13,842 bases of DNA from Pavlovales sp. CCMP2436 (GCA_026770615.1 MU631567.1:38679-52520), one strand, 5' to 3'; shown: positions 6,523 through 13,823, counted from the first letter of the stretch. Notes: generated by a model from the sequence alone, not told the origin. Translations and numbers: made by a program.

Positions 6523-7385
6523 TCAGGCCTCCTCGCCCTCGAGCAGGAAACCGGCAAAATCGAGCTCGTCGTCCGTCAGTGCATCCGCGTCGCCCGCCTT
6601 GCGCTTGTCGGCCGCCAGCTTTTTGCAGCGCTTGAGGTCCGTTTTTGCTGGCTTCACGCGCACAACCTCCTTTGCCGAATCCGTGGCGGCACCCTGGTCC
6701 TTCTTCGCTGCGTCGCGGTCAGCCTTCTTGGCGGCGGCTGCGGCTTTCTTCTGCTCCTTCGTGAGCACCGGGCCGAAGAGCGCGTCCACGCCCTCATTGG
6801 CCACGACGTTTCCAGCCGCGTCCACTGTAGCAGCCGCGCGATTCCGAGGTGGCCGGTCCTGCGGCGCGGAGTCGCCCGGCTGAAACGAAGTGGGCACGAT
6901 CGCTGCAGACCCGCGCACGCCGTCGCGCCAGCCGAGCATGGCGGAGTCGACCAGCGTGTGCTGCGAGACCTCGACATCGCACACAAAGCTTCCAGGCAAG
7001 GTGGGGGGGGGGTGAGTGGCTTGCGGGCAACGGGCGCGCGCAAACCAGCAGCTGATGAGTTGTGTGTGCGCGTATCCTGAGCCAGCACAACTTCCATGAC
7101 AGTCAGCAGCAGCAAAAGTGACAACACCAGCAATAGCGTAGCGTACCTGCCAGGCAGGGCGACGACAACGCGAGCTCCCACCGTGACGTCGTCCCACGAG
7201 GTTAACACGGAGGCCGGCTCGGCCTTACCCATGTCGACTGCGAGGCGGAACCCTTTGGCCAGTTTGTCGATCGAGACCACCACCCCGACCACCGCCTCGG
7301 TGCAGCCCGCCACTGCATCCTTCAGCACGGGGTTGCCAGAGACGCCGCGCCGCTCCGCGACGAACGCCGTTGGCTTTGGGGGCAT
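6523..7385 (-). CDS. tRNA-binding-domain (EMAPII/Arc1p-like OB-fold) protein
   Basis: Two exons, 7385-7147 and 6988-6523, joined by a phase-2 intron (donor GTACGC, acceptor CTTGCCTGGAAG after a C tract). The product is 234 residues and ends at TGA. Residues ~31-117 follow the order of the EMAPII-type tRNA-binding OB fold: AVVGVVVSIDKLAKGFRLAV, DMGKAEP, VGARVVVALPGSF, VDSAMLGW (place of the SEGM motif), and FQPGDSAP. The family binds the tRNA elbow and assists aminoacyl-tRNA synthetases. Residues ~156-212 are Lys/Ala-rich, likely helical and nucleic-acid-binding; the last 20 are acidic. The start is the first ATG in a frame open upstream, so an earlier exon is possible. The domain assignment rests on motif order, not strong identity. 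Confidence 0.65.
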
Positions 7386-7519
7386 AGCTTCAACGTCGAC
7401 GGCGTCGAACTCCTTGCCTCGGATGCGCACAGGGAGGCGATGGCGCGGATGGGGTCTCCGGCGCTCGAAGCAGCAGCGAGGCTCGACGCCGAGTCGATCC
7501 GAGAATTTAAAAAAATATT
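7386..7519. other. Upstream region of the tRNA-binding-like gene
   Basis: The minus frame stays open without ATG to about 7500, so an upstream exon cannot be excluded. On the plus strand a 37-codon ATG ORF (7440-7553) reads ALEAAARLDAESIREFKKIL and could be a divergent first exon, but I have no support beyond its helical look. Confidence 0.25.
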
Positions 7520-7720
7520 GTGTGTTTCAAAGAAGAGAAAAGTTAAGCTTTAAGAGGGGGTGTGTGTTTCCTCAAAGAGTAATAGCTTTAAGAGAGTGCG
7601 TTGCCTAAAAGAGGTAAAAGCTTAAAAGAGATTGTGTTGCCTAAAAGAGTTCTAGCTTAAAAGAGAGTGCGTTTAAGTGATTTGTTGCATACAAGATAGT
7701 GTGCTTCATAAAAGAGAACA
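7520..7720. repeat. Degenerate ~33-42-bp minisatellite
   Basis: About five imperfect units, each containing GTGTTGCCTAAAAGAG- and AGCTTAAAAGAGAGTG-like parts. The clearest pair is at about 7598-7670. It is AT- and purine-rich compared with the surroundings. Confidence 0.75.
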
Positions 7721-7810
7721 TGTTTTACTACACGTGGAATGAATTATTGCATTCGGCCGATTAAGAATAAGAGAGCAACACGCTATTGACACAACACACA
7801 CACTCTCGAA

Positions 7811-7888
7811 AAACACTCGAATGAAACACTCGACTGAAACACTCGAACGAAACACTCAAATGAAACACTTAACTAGAACACTCAACTA
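7811..7888. repeat. 13-bp tandem repeat, six copies
   Basis: AAACACTCGAATG and variants repeat with an exact 13-bp period (starts 7811, 7824, 7837, 7850, 7863, 7876). The last two copies are more diverged. There are no spacers, so it is not a CRISPR array. Confidence 0.9.
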
Positions 7889-7908
7889 TATTAATACATA
7901 CTAAACCA

Positions 7909-8143
7909 CATCGCTTCCCAGCGATACGTCACCGCTGGGATCACCAATGGACTCGCTTGCTCGCGCACTGTCGGGCGGCCCCGCGTTGCGCAGCGACCCC
8001 AGTGCTTTGTTTTCGGCTTCCTCATCATCCACCACTTCTACCAGCTCCCCACTTCGGCGTAGCGCGTGGAGCCTGCGTCAGAGCGCTTAGATCAGCCTGA
8101 CTTGAACTTGAAACGTACCGCCAGCCCGAACCCCCCTACATTA
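7909..8143 (+). mobile_element. Non-autonomous repeat element, short copy C
   Basis: 235 bp. It begins with the same hairpin-forming CATCGCTTCCCAGCGATACG as copy B and ends CTACATTA followed by ATATATAAATAAAC. It is about 90% like copies A (3' part) and B by eye. No clean target-site duplication remains: the left flank is ACTAAACCA and the right flank ATATATAAATAAACA. It is therefore older or rearranged. It sits just after the 13-bp array. Confidence 0.75.
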
Positions 8144-8174
8144 ATATATAAATAAACAGGCGAGTCGCGGTGCG

Positions 8175-8494
8175 ATGAGTTCGGCTGAGAACGTGGTTCA
8201 CTACGACGATCAATTTGTGCGCTCCAAGGTATATTTGATTTGATTTCATTAAATTGAATCAATCCCCCCCTTCCCTTACCCTCCTCTCAATTTGATTTCA
8301 TTTAATTTAATCACGGCGTCGGCAGGTAGCTCACCTCGACGGCCAGAGCGTCGATCGAGCCAGCCGGCACCGTCACCGACATCTTACGCTTGGTTCCGCC
8401 CGTCCCCGCACCGATCCCCGCACCGCTCCACGGCCCCGTCCCACCGACCGTCCCACCGCCCATCACCGATTTTATGAGAGCACGACGAGCATAA
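8175..8494 (+). CDS. Small hypothetical protein, two exons
   Basis: Exon 1 (8175-8228) reads MSSAENVVHYDDQFVRSK and ends at donor GTATAT. With acceptor GGCAGGTAG at 8329, exon 2 (8330-8494) reads LTSTARASIEPAGTVTDILR, then Pro-rich VPPVPAPIPAPLHGPVPP, ending ITDFMRARRA at TAA. The product is 72 residues and I do not recognise it. Using the AG at 8325 instead gives a less natural Arg-rich frame. A 63-codon ATG ORF on the other strand (8502-8311) has a coherent end, VTVPAGSIDALAVEVSYLP, and competes for the same bases. The gene converges on the large minus-strand gene ending at 8629. Confidence 0.4.
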
Positions 8495-8519
8495 TTCACC
8501 ATGGCAACGTCTATATAGA

Positions 8520-8606
8520 TTTATATATTTTCATATTATAAGTTGTATTGAATTATGGCATAGCACGTATATGCGAAACCTCACATCAATCACGAAAGGA
8601 CGCCTG
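8520..8606 (-). repeat. Dispersed 3'-end repeat, family 2, copy 1
   Basis: The reverse complement of 10556-10637 at about 85% by eye, including TTTATATATTTTCAT, GAATTATGGCAT, GCACGTATATGCGAAACCTC and AATCACG. It lies 23 bp downstream of the stop of the minus-strand gene, in sense orientation. Confidence 0.9.
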
Positions 8607-8628
8607 CGTACCCCCCCTTCACCCCCCT

Positions 8629-10228
8629 TCAAGAACGATCGTCACGCTTCGCCTTGCGTGCAGCGAGCGCGTCCGGCTCGTCACGCTTCGCCTTGCGTGC
8701 AGCGAGCGCGTCCGGCTAGTCATACTTCTCCTTGCGTGCAGCGAGCGCGTCCGGCTTGTCATGCTTCGCCTTGGCCGCAGCGAGCGCGTCCGGCCCGTCA
8801 CGCGTCGCCTTGGCCGCAGCGAGCGCGTCCGGCTCGTTACGCTTCGCTTTGGCCGCAGCGAGCGCGTCCGGCTCGTCACGCTTCGCCTTGCGTGCAGCGA
8901 ACGCGTCCGGCTCGTCACGCTTCGCCTTGGCCGCAGCGAGAGCGTCCGGCTTGTCACGCTTCGCCTTGGCCGCAGCGAGCTTGTCCGGCTCGTCACGCTT
9001 CGCCTTGAGCTCCTCTGGTGTTGCCCTAGGAGCTAGCGCGAGGTCGGGGCGCTCGAAGCTTGAGGTCGCGCGAGAGACGTTGACTTGCACCATCAGGCCT
9101 CTGCGGCAGCGCTTGCGGCTTGCCCTCTCGAGCTCAGCGAAGGCGCTCTCTCGGGTATGCACCTCGACCTTCCAGCCCTGCCACTCGCTCGGCTCTGCGG
9201 ACTTACGCGCCGCGAGCCCCTGCACCTGGCGCTGTTCGCTGCACTTGGCGAAGCGGCGCGAAATGTCGAGGGCGGTCTCGAGCACGTCGAGGTTGGAGTC
9301 TACTCCGAATGTGACGTTGAGCTCACCAGCCGCACTGCCAGGCACACCGTCCAAGGGGGGCTCGCCTTCCAGTGCCCATGGCATACACGCGTCGCCGCCC
9401 GACCGCGCCGCCACGCCTGCACCTCGGGCCATGCACACGCGCACGGCCGGCAGCGGCGAGGACAAGGCCGCACTCTCGAGCGCCTGCAGTGCCTAGCGGG
9501 CGTCCGTCGGGCAGCAGAGCACGCCGTGTACGCACTGCACGAAGATCTCCGCACCGTCCGGCCCGATCGGCAGGCTGAAGGCTGATCGTGCAGGGCCCAC
9601 TGTTAGCCACATCCACGTAGCACGTCGCGCCACGCGTGAGGCAGAGGGGCGAAGCGAGGCTGCCCTCGGAGATGACGATCGTCACGTGGACGTCCGCGCT
9701 CCGGCCCGCCATGATTCTACAATGCAGAATGAAGAGGCCAAGCTTCCACAGCAGGCGCGCCAGTGATGCGCGCTGGTCAAGGTGCGGCACGAGGTCAGGC
9801 CCGTTGTTGCGCAACTGTCCGTTGAAGAGCGGCTTGTCACCCAGCTCAGAACAGAGCGGCTCCCAGAGGCGCTTGAGAGTGGTGGCGGCGGCGCGCGAGG
9901 TCGCCTTCGCGTTGTAATCGGTGCTAGCGCTGCGCCGGCCCTGCGGGATGTCGAGGGCAGGCGTCTCCCCTGCACCGAAGCAGACGTTGCCGCCGCCTTG
10001 CACTGCACGGTTGGCGCGGGAGAGCGTCACCACATCCTCGGGGCTCAGTTCGATGTCGCAGTTCCACACGAGGAAGCCTAACTCAGCCAGGTCCGTGCGG
10101 TGGTTGAACTCGCCGTTGCCGATCTGGACCCAGCCCGCGAGCGCGCGGACGTTCGAGCTGCCCACGGAGTTACGCGCGCCGGTGGAGCGCACCTGGCGCC
10201 GAAAAGCACGTCCGCTTCCTTGGTTCAT
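8629..10228 (-). pseudogene. Large unidentified gene, interrupted by a 7-bp duplication and two TAGs
   Basis: It opens at ATG 10228 (NQGSGRAFRRQV). Coding-like sequence continues for about 530 codons: VQIGNGEFNHRTDLAELGFL, then VTIVISEGSLASPLCLTRG, then VANSGPCTISL. At 9577-9590 a tandem CAGCCTT duplication shifts the frame. The continuation PIGPDGAEIFVQCVHGVLCC runs to an in-frame TAG at 9495-9493 and resumes ALQALESAALSSPLPAVRV. The C-terminal ~120 residues are nine and a half 13-residue Lys/Asp/Ala repeats, with another TAG at 8718-8716 and a final TGA at 8631-8629. I recognise no domain. It may be a decaying gene, or one with short introns at the two upstream breaks. Confidence 0.55.
8641..9008 (-). 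repeat. 39-bp coding tandem repeat, about 9.5 copies
   Basis: A unit such as CTTCGCCTTGGCCGCAGCGA on the plus strand encodes KAKRDEPDALAAA on the minus strand. The period is exact at 39 bp, so the frame is kept through nine full units. The Glu/Lys/Asp position before Pro varies (E, K, E, E, E, G, K, TAG, E). The sequence suggests a charged, partly helical tail. Confidence 0.95.
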
Positions 10229-10397
10229 GACCGGCACGATGGATGTGCGGCCGGCCGGCCGTACGCCGCGCGACTGTGTGGTAGTGCGCTCAATGAGCAA
10301 AAGCGCGCGAAATTTGATTCACTATTTAACTGCCAATATTCAGTTTATTGACGGAGCGCGATTTCTAGAAAAGCCGCGCCGAGAAAGTTGATTTTTT
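10229..10397. other. Upstream region of the large minus-strand gene
   Basis: The minus frame remains open to about 10300 without ATG. AT-rich sequence follows, with two TTTCTAGAAAA palindromes (about 10361 and 10400). No gene is seen. Confidence 0.4.
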
Positions 10398-10567
10398 CTA
10401 GAAAATCAGGCGCCACCGGATTATGCGCCGCCACCACCGCCGAGTCCCCCGCTTCCGCTGAGCCCCCCGTCTCCGACCAGCCCGCTGCTGCCGCTGAGTC
10501 CGAGCCTGAGCTTGAGCCTGAGCCCGAGACTGAGATTGAGCCTGGGCCCGAGCCCAGGCTTCCGTGA
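10398..10567 (+). pseudogene. Glu/Pro-rich 3' gene fragment
   Basis: An open frame without ATG: ATTAESPASAEPPVSDQPAA, then SEPELEPEPETEIEPGPEPR, ending LP and TGA at 10565-10567. The stop lies inside dispersed repeat family 2. Nothing upstream on this strand can supply the start, since the oppositely directed gene occupies it. It is therefore probably a 5'-truncated copy of a gene's 3' end. Low-complexity coding in the other strand is possible. Confidence 0.35.
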
Positions 10568-10637
10568 TTGGTGTGAGGTTTCGCATATACGTGCAATGCC
10601 ATAATTCGATACGACCTATATTATGAAAATATATAAA
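10556..10637 (+). repeat. Dispersed 3'-end repeat, family 2, copy 2
   Basis: Inverted partner of 8520-8606. It reads GTGTGAGGTTTCGCATATAC, then ATGCCATAATTCGAT, and ends TTATGAAAATATATAAA. It overlaps the TGA of the upstream fragment. Confidence 0.9.
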
Positions 10638-11020
10638 CAAATAGCACTATGTCTCTCAACCCCCCCCCCCTCCAAGCACTTCACCGGAGACACAGATCTG
10701 CACCTAAAACTTAAAAAAGTCGGTCGCGCGCTCTCGATCGGCGGTGGGCTCGGTGGTGGGCTTGGCGGATTCGGCCGTCGGCGTCGGCGGACGCGGGCTC
10801 GGTGGCGGTCTCGGGAGCGGGGTCCTTGGCGGTGGTCTGGGATGGCTCAACGCCAGCTCCGGCGGCTGAGGTCAGAGCAAGGGAGTCCCTTGGTCGGAGC
10901 TACATACATACTCCCTTAGCTCGAGCTGACAAAGGCACATAGCCAGAGCTCTGACGCTTTACAGCAGCCAGGGCCGAACGCACAGCAGACTTGGGTGGCA
11001 GCCAGCCTAACATAGCAGCT
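10638..11020 (+). other. Region upstream of Sel1-MYND copy 2, with low-complexity block
   Basis: At 10735-10890 a GC-rich block can be read as Gly/Leu-rich on the plus strand (GGGLGGGLGGFG, then GRGLGGGLGSGVLGGG). On the minus strand it reads Ala/Glu/Pro/Thr-rich (AKDPAPETATEPASADAD). Each reading needs a one-base shift near 10780, so I call neither. The promoter of the Sel1 gene should lie in 10900-11020. Confidence 0.3.
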
Positions 11021-11591
11021 ATGCGGCGCGGCGACGCCAGGCGCAGCGCCGAGGAAACATTCCAGCTAGGTTGGCGCTCCTTTCAGGGCAAGGACTACGG
11101 CGAGGCTGCGCGGCTCTTCCGCCTCGCCGCCGACCAGGGCATCGCTCATGCGCAAGTTATCCTCGGAGTTTGCTACCACGAGGGCCGGGGCGTGCTGCAG
11201 GACTACGCCTTGGCCGCTCGCTACCAACGCCTAGCCGCCGACCAGGGCTTCGCTGAGGCGCAGTGTCGCCTAGGGATGTGTTACTCTATTGGCCAGGGTG
11301 TAGCATTCGGAGAGGCGGCTCGCGTCCTCCGACCAGAGCGAAGCGCAGGGGCAGTGTAACTACGCAATGGCCTGTCTCCACGGCCACGGAGTACCACAAG
11401 ACCACGAAGAGGGTGCTCGCTACCACCGCCTCGTGGCCAACCAGGGCTATGTTCCCAGCATGCTGGCCCTCGGCGCAATTCTCGTGGACGATTTGGACGT
11501 CCCCGTTGACGAGCGCTTGCTGGAGCCCGCACTTGCAGGTGTACGCACCAGAGCAAAGCTCCTCTCGCGCGCGGCGCAGAGCGAGGAGGCT
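11021..11591 (+). pseudogene. Sel1-repeat part of Sel1-MYND copy 2, frameshifted
   Basis: From ATG 11021, three Sel1-like repeats are clear: DYGEAARLFRLAADQG; IAHAQVILGVCYHEGRGVLQ with DYALAARYQRLAADQG; and FAEAQCRLGMCYSIGQGV. At about 11323-11330 an 11-base deletion relative to the repeat consensus shifts the frame, giving a stop at 11357. The Sel1 sequence continues in another frame from 11331 (DQSEAQGQCNYAMACLHGHG, then EEGARYHRLVANQG). It ends at SEEA, where copy 1 runs straight into its MYND finger. Here an unrelated 917-bp segment begins. A 112-residue Sel1-only protein could still be made. Intact, this would be a scaffold-type Sel1-MYND protein longer than copy 1. Confidence 0.7.
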
Positions 11592-12508
11592 TCCAAGTAC
11601 GCGCAGCGCGGTCATCACGCGGGACGCATGCCAGGCGTGGTGCCAGAGCGTGCATCTCGTCACAGAGGGCGCCAGCAGCTGTTGCGAGCTGTCCGTATCG
11701 GCGGACGGCGACCACTGCACCTGGTCAGACGGCATTGCCGAGCCCACGGACAACGAGGGGGCCAACCGTGCGACCTCCGTGATCACCTCGTGCGCGTCGG
11801 GCTCTGTGAACTCCAACTCGATCTCCACCTTCCAGACGGGCGGGATGCACACTCTCGCTGACAAGCGGTACCCGGAGGAGTACGAGTGCGAGGATGATGG
11901 CAAGAAGCTGTTCGATGCAATCGGTCCTTTTGAGTGCGGGACGCCAGGTGACTGCGGCCCAAACTCTGACTGCTGCTGCTCGCAGATCTACCTCCCGAAG
12001 GGCCTGTGGAACATTGCGCAGAAGTACGGCGTGACGCAGGGCACCTGCTCGGAGAAGGGCTGGACCGTCTTCGCGTGGCAGGGAGTTCACGCGGGCGTCC
12101 ACTACAACGTGTTTGGCAACCCGCTGAACGTGACTCAGCCCGTTCGCATCTGATCGGCAGCGGCTGATGGGAAGTTGCACTCCCTCAGCCAAGCTCCTTT
12201 TCAACAAGAGCTCCTGTCAACAGTCACTGACCGTTAAGTCATCTGCAACGTATAAACACGTTTTTTAGCTTACACGTCTGCCATCGCGGGTCCGGAGAGG
12301 CGAAGCTGAATATGATCAAAAAATGCTGGTCAACAGTCAACGGCTCCTGCCGATAATTTAATATGGCCTTGGAATGAACGCTTTTGTGCGTAGCCAACAA
12401 ATACGGGTCCAGTCTGTTGAAGTACAGGGGGTCGCGGGCAATAAGAGAGGCGAATTTGAAGTTGAGGCTCAGTTTCTTAGCTGTTTCTTAAGCTCGGCGG
12501 AGCAGGAT
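11592..12508 (+). other. 917-bp insertion inside Sel1-MYND copy 2
   Basis: Compared with copy 1, identity stops after GAGGAGGCT (11591) and resumes at GACGCTCCACATCG (12509). Everything between is unrelated: coding sequence for the C-terminal part of a Cys-rich protein, then about 350 bp of 3'-UTR-like sequence. The sequences beside the joints, GCGAGGAGGCT and GCGGAGCAGGAT, are similar but not clean direct repeats. No splice pair obviously removes it. Confidence 0.65.
11593..12153 (+). CDS. C-terminal part of a Cys-rich, probably secreted protein (unidentified)
   Basis: The frame is open from the left joint to TGA 12151-12153, about 186 codons with strongly GC-rich third positions. It reads AVITRDACQAWCQSV, then SSCCELSVSADGDHCTWSDG, later FECGTPGDCGPNSDCCCSQI, and ends VHYNVFGNPLNVTQPVRI. 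About 14 cysteines in spaced groups suggest disulfides and an extracellular or lumenal protein. I do not recognise the family. It has no credible start codon or signal peptide of its own, so it appears as a 5'-truncated gene copy placed in another gene. It is not in the Sel1 frame on its left. Confidence 0.6.
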   Translation, partial: PSTRSAVITRDACQAWCQSVHLVTEGASSCCELSVSADGDHCTWSDGIAEPTDNEGANRATSVITSCASGSVNSNSISTFQTGGMHTLADKRYPEEYECEDDGKKLFDAIGPFECGTPGDCGPNSDCCCSQIYLPKGLWNIAQKYGVTQGTCSEKGWTVFAWQGVHAGVHYNVFGNPLNVTQPVRI

Positions 12509-12706
12509 GACGCTCCACATCGACTCCAGGAGCTTGAGCTCCTCCGCAGCCACGCCGACAAGCGCGAGGTCGCCTCAGTGTGCTGCATCGGCTGCAGGGC
12601 GACCAAAGCGCTGAAGAAGTGCACGCGATGCCACGTGGCTCGCTTCTGCGGCAGCTGGTTCATACGGCTGTCGTGGCGGGCGCACAAGGAATGTTGCGCG
12701 CGCTAG
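12374..12706 (+). CDS. MYND zinc-finger part of copy 2, with a new N-terminus
   Basis: ATG 12374 to TAG 12704-12706, 110 residues. Residues 1-45 come from the inserted segment (NAFVRSQQIRVQSVEVQG). The rest matches copy 1: DDAPHRLQELELLRSHADKR, then a MYND finger with CIGC and CTRC. The sixth ligand position is changed: copy 1 has FCGSAC and this copy has FCGSWF, so one zinc-binding Cys is lost and the second site is probably weak. After the TAG, four more codons lead to a TGA (12719-12721) at exactly the place where copy 1 ends; the TAG aligns with TGG in copy 1. This may be a transcribed chimeric ORF or simply the stranded half of a broken gene. Confidence 0.55.
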   Translation: MNAFVRSQQIRVQSVEVQGVAGNKRGEFEVEAQFLSCFLSSAEQDDAPHRLQELELLRSHADKREVASVCCIGCRATKALKKCTRCHVARFCGSWFIRLSWRAHKECCAR

Positions 12707-12721
12707 GCGGAGGAGGAGTGA

Positions 12722-13069
12722 TGCTAGCGAGTCGCCGCACCGCTCTGTGCGTGCTTTAAATTACACGGCTGCACACGGGTGGGCGCAGCCGCATATATTA
12801 CTATTATATTTGAGCAGTAAAAGCTAGTTACTCCGCTCGGCTCAATAAGTTCTCAATTGACGCGAAGCGGCTGCAAGTCGAGGGACGCTTAAAAAATACG
12901 AAAGTACAACAAATGCTACTGGTCGTTGGCATCAAACAAGGCCGAAGGCGATGAGTTCGTTGAAGTTAGTAACGAGCTATTTAATAATAATGGCGCATAG
13001 CTGTAACTAAGTATCCCGTGGCGCTATATATATTGAATAATAAACAGCCTCGAGTGAGTGAATCAGTGA
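12722..13069 (+). other. 3' flank of Sel1-MYND copy 2
   Basis: No gene seen. It is AT-rich in places and contains dispersed repeat family 3 (12807-12889) and a TATATA stretch at about 13025. Confidence 0.5.
12807..12889 (+). repeat. Dispersed 3'-end repeat, family 3, copy 2
   Basis: Inverted partner of 6247-6330. It reads GAGCAGTAAAAGCTAGTTAC, then CGCTCGGCTCAA, then GGCTGCAAGTCGAGGGACG. It lies 86 bp after the TGA of the MYND gene, in sense orientation. Confidence 0.8.
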
Positions 13070-13823
13070 CCAGCTGGCATGCGCAGCTAGTTGCCAGCGA
13101 CGGGGCAGCCCGCAGCCACCACGCTTGCGGAGATACCTACCGCCCGCGCCCGGAGAGTGCGCACTCTCCCTAGTTCCCCTCCACCGCCACCTGCCCTCCC
13201 TCGCCCTCCCTCCCCCCCACCACCATCCCCACTGCCCTTATCTCCGAACGCGGCTTTTTCAGTGTTCGCCTGCCAGTGTCCGCCTCAGTTTCAAACGTTC
13301 TACACGAGCTTTTTTTTGTTGAGCTCGCGTTTCGCGCTGCTGTTGAGAAAAGCGCCAGCCCCTTTGCGCGCCCGGGGGCTTGCTCACCCCGCAGCACAGC
13401 CCCCACTTTTCAGAAACAGCTGCTGCGCGCGTCTTCTCCAAACCCGGCCGAACCCGCGTGCGTCCCCTCCAAACCCGGCTGAACCCGCCCCGCGCGTCCC
13501 TTCACTTTACGGGAATCCAGGGAGCACCCGTGGGCCCCCAGGTGGTGAAGGTGAGAGGGAGGCGTTCATTGGCCAGGCCGGCCGCCTATGGGGGGGGGAA
13601 AGGAGGGGTGTGAGTTGAGATTCGGGGAAGAGATGTTCTTTAACTGGGATACAATTTACTAACGTATTAGTTATACACAATGAAACAGACAACACCATGA
13701 CAACCGCATTGGAGAGGTAGGTTACAAGGAAGGTCTTATACCTTGAGATAATTGAGTGGTAATAATATAAACTAAATTACATTCCCCGTAGTAGCGTACT
13801 AAACTATACTCACCCATCCATAA
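13070..13823. other. Pyrimidine-rich, Pro-coding low-complexity DNA
   Basis: CT-rich tracts (13175-13240) and open frames rich in Pro, Arg and Ala with no recognisable domain. GTGGTGAAG then GTGAGAGG at about 13542-13557 could be an exon end and donor of a plus-strand gene, but nothing else supports it. From 13620 the sequence is AT-rich and featureless. Confidence 0.35.
13436..13500. repeat. ~33-bp tandem duplication
   Basis: CTCCAAACCCGGCCGAACCC, followed by a GCG/GTCC-rich tail, occurs at 13436 and again at 13467 as CTCCAAACCCGGCTGAACCC. Confidence 0.75.

Noticed and set aside
7440..7553. 37-codon plus-strand ORF divergent from the tRNA-binding-like gene
   Set aside because: Short, overlaps the open minus frame, and runs into the minisatellite. 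Only its helical look suggested coding.
7811..7888. CRISPR-like array
   Set aside because: Contiguous 13-bp repeats with no spacers, in a eukaryotic setting.
8520..10637. Inverted ~85-bp repeats as transposon ends around the large gene
   Set aside because: No target-site duplication at the outer edges and no transposase motif. Both copies fit a 3'-flank role.
13091..13618. 175-codon Pro-rich frame
   Set aside because: It starts at TTG and consists of pyrimidine-rich low complexity.
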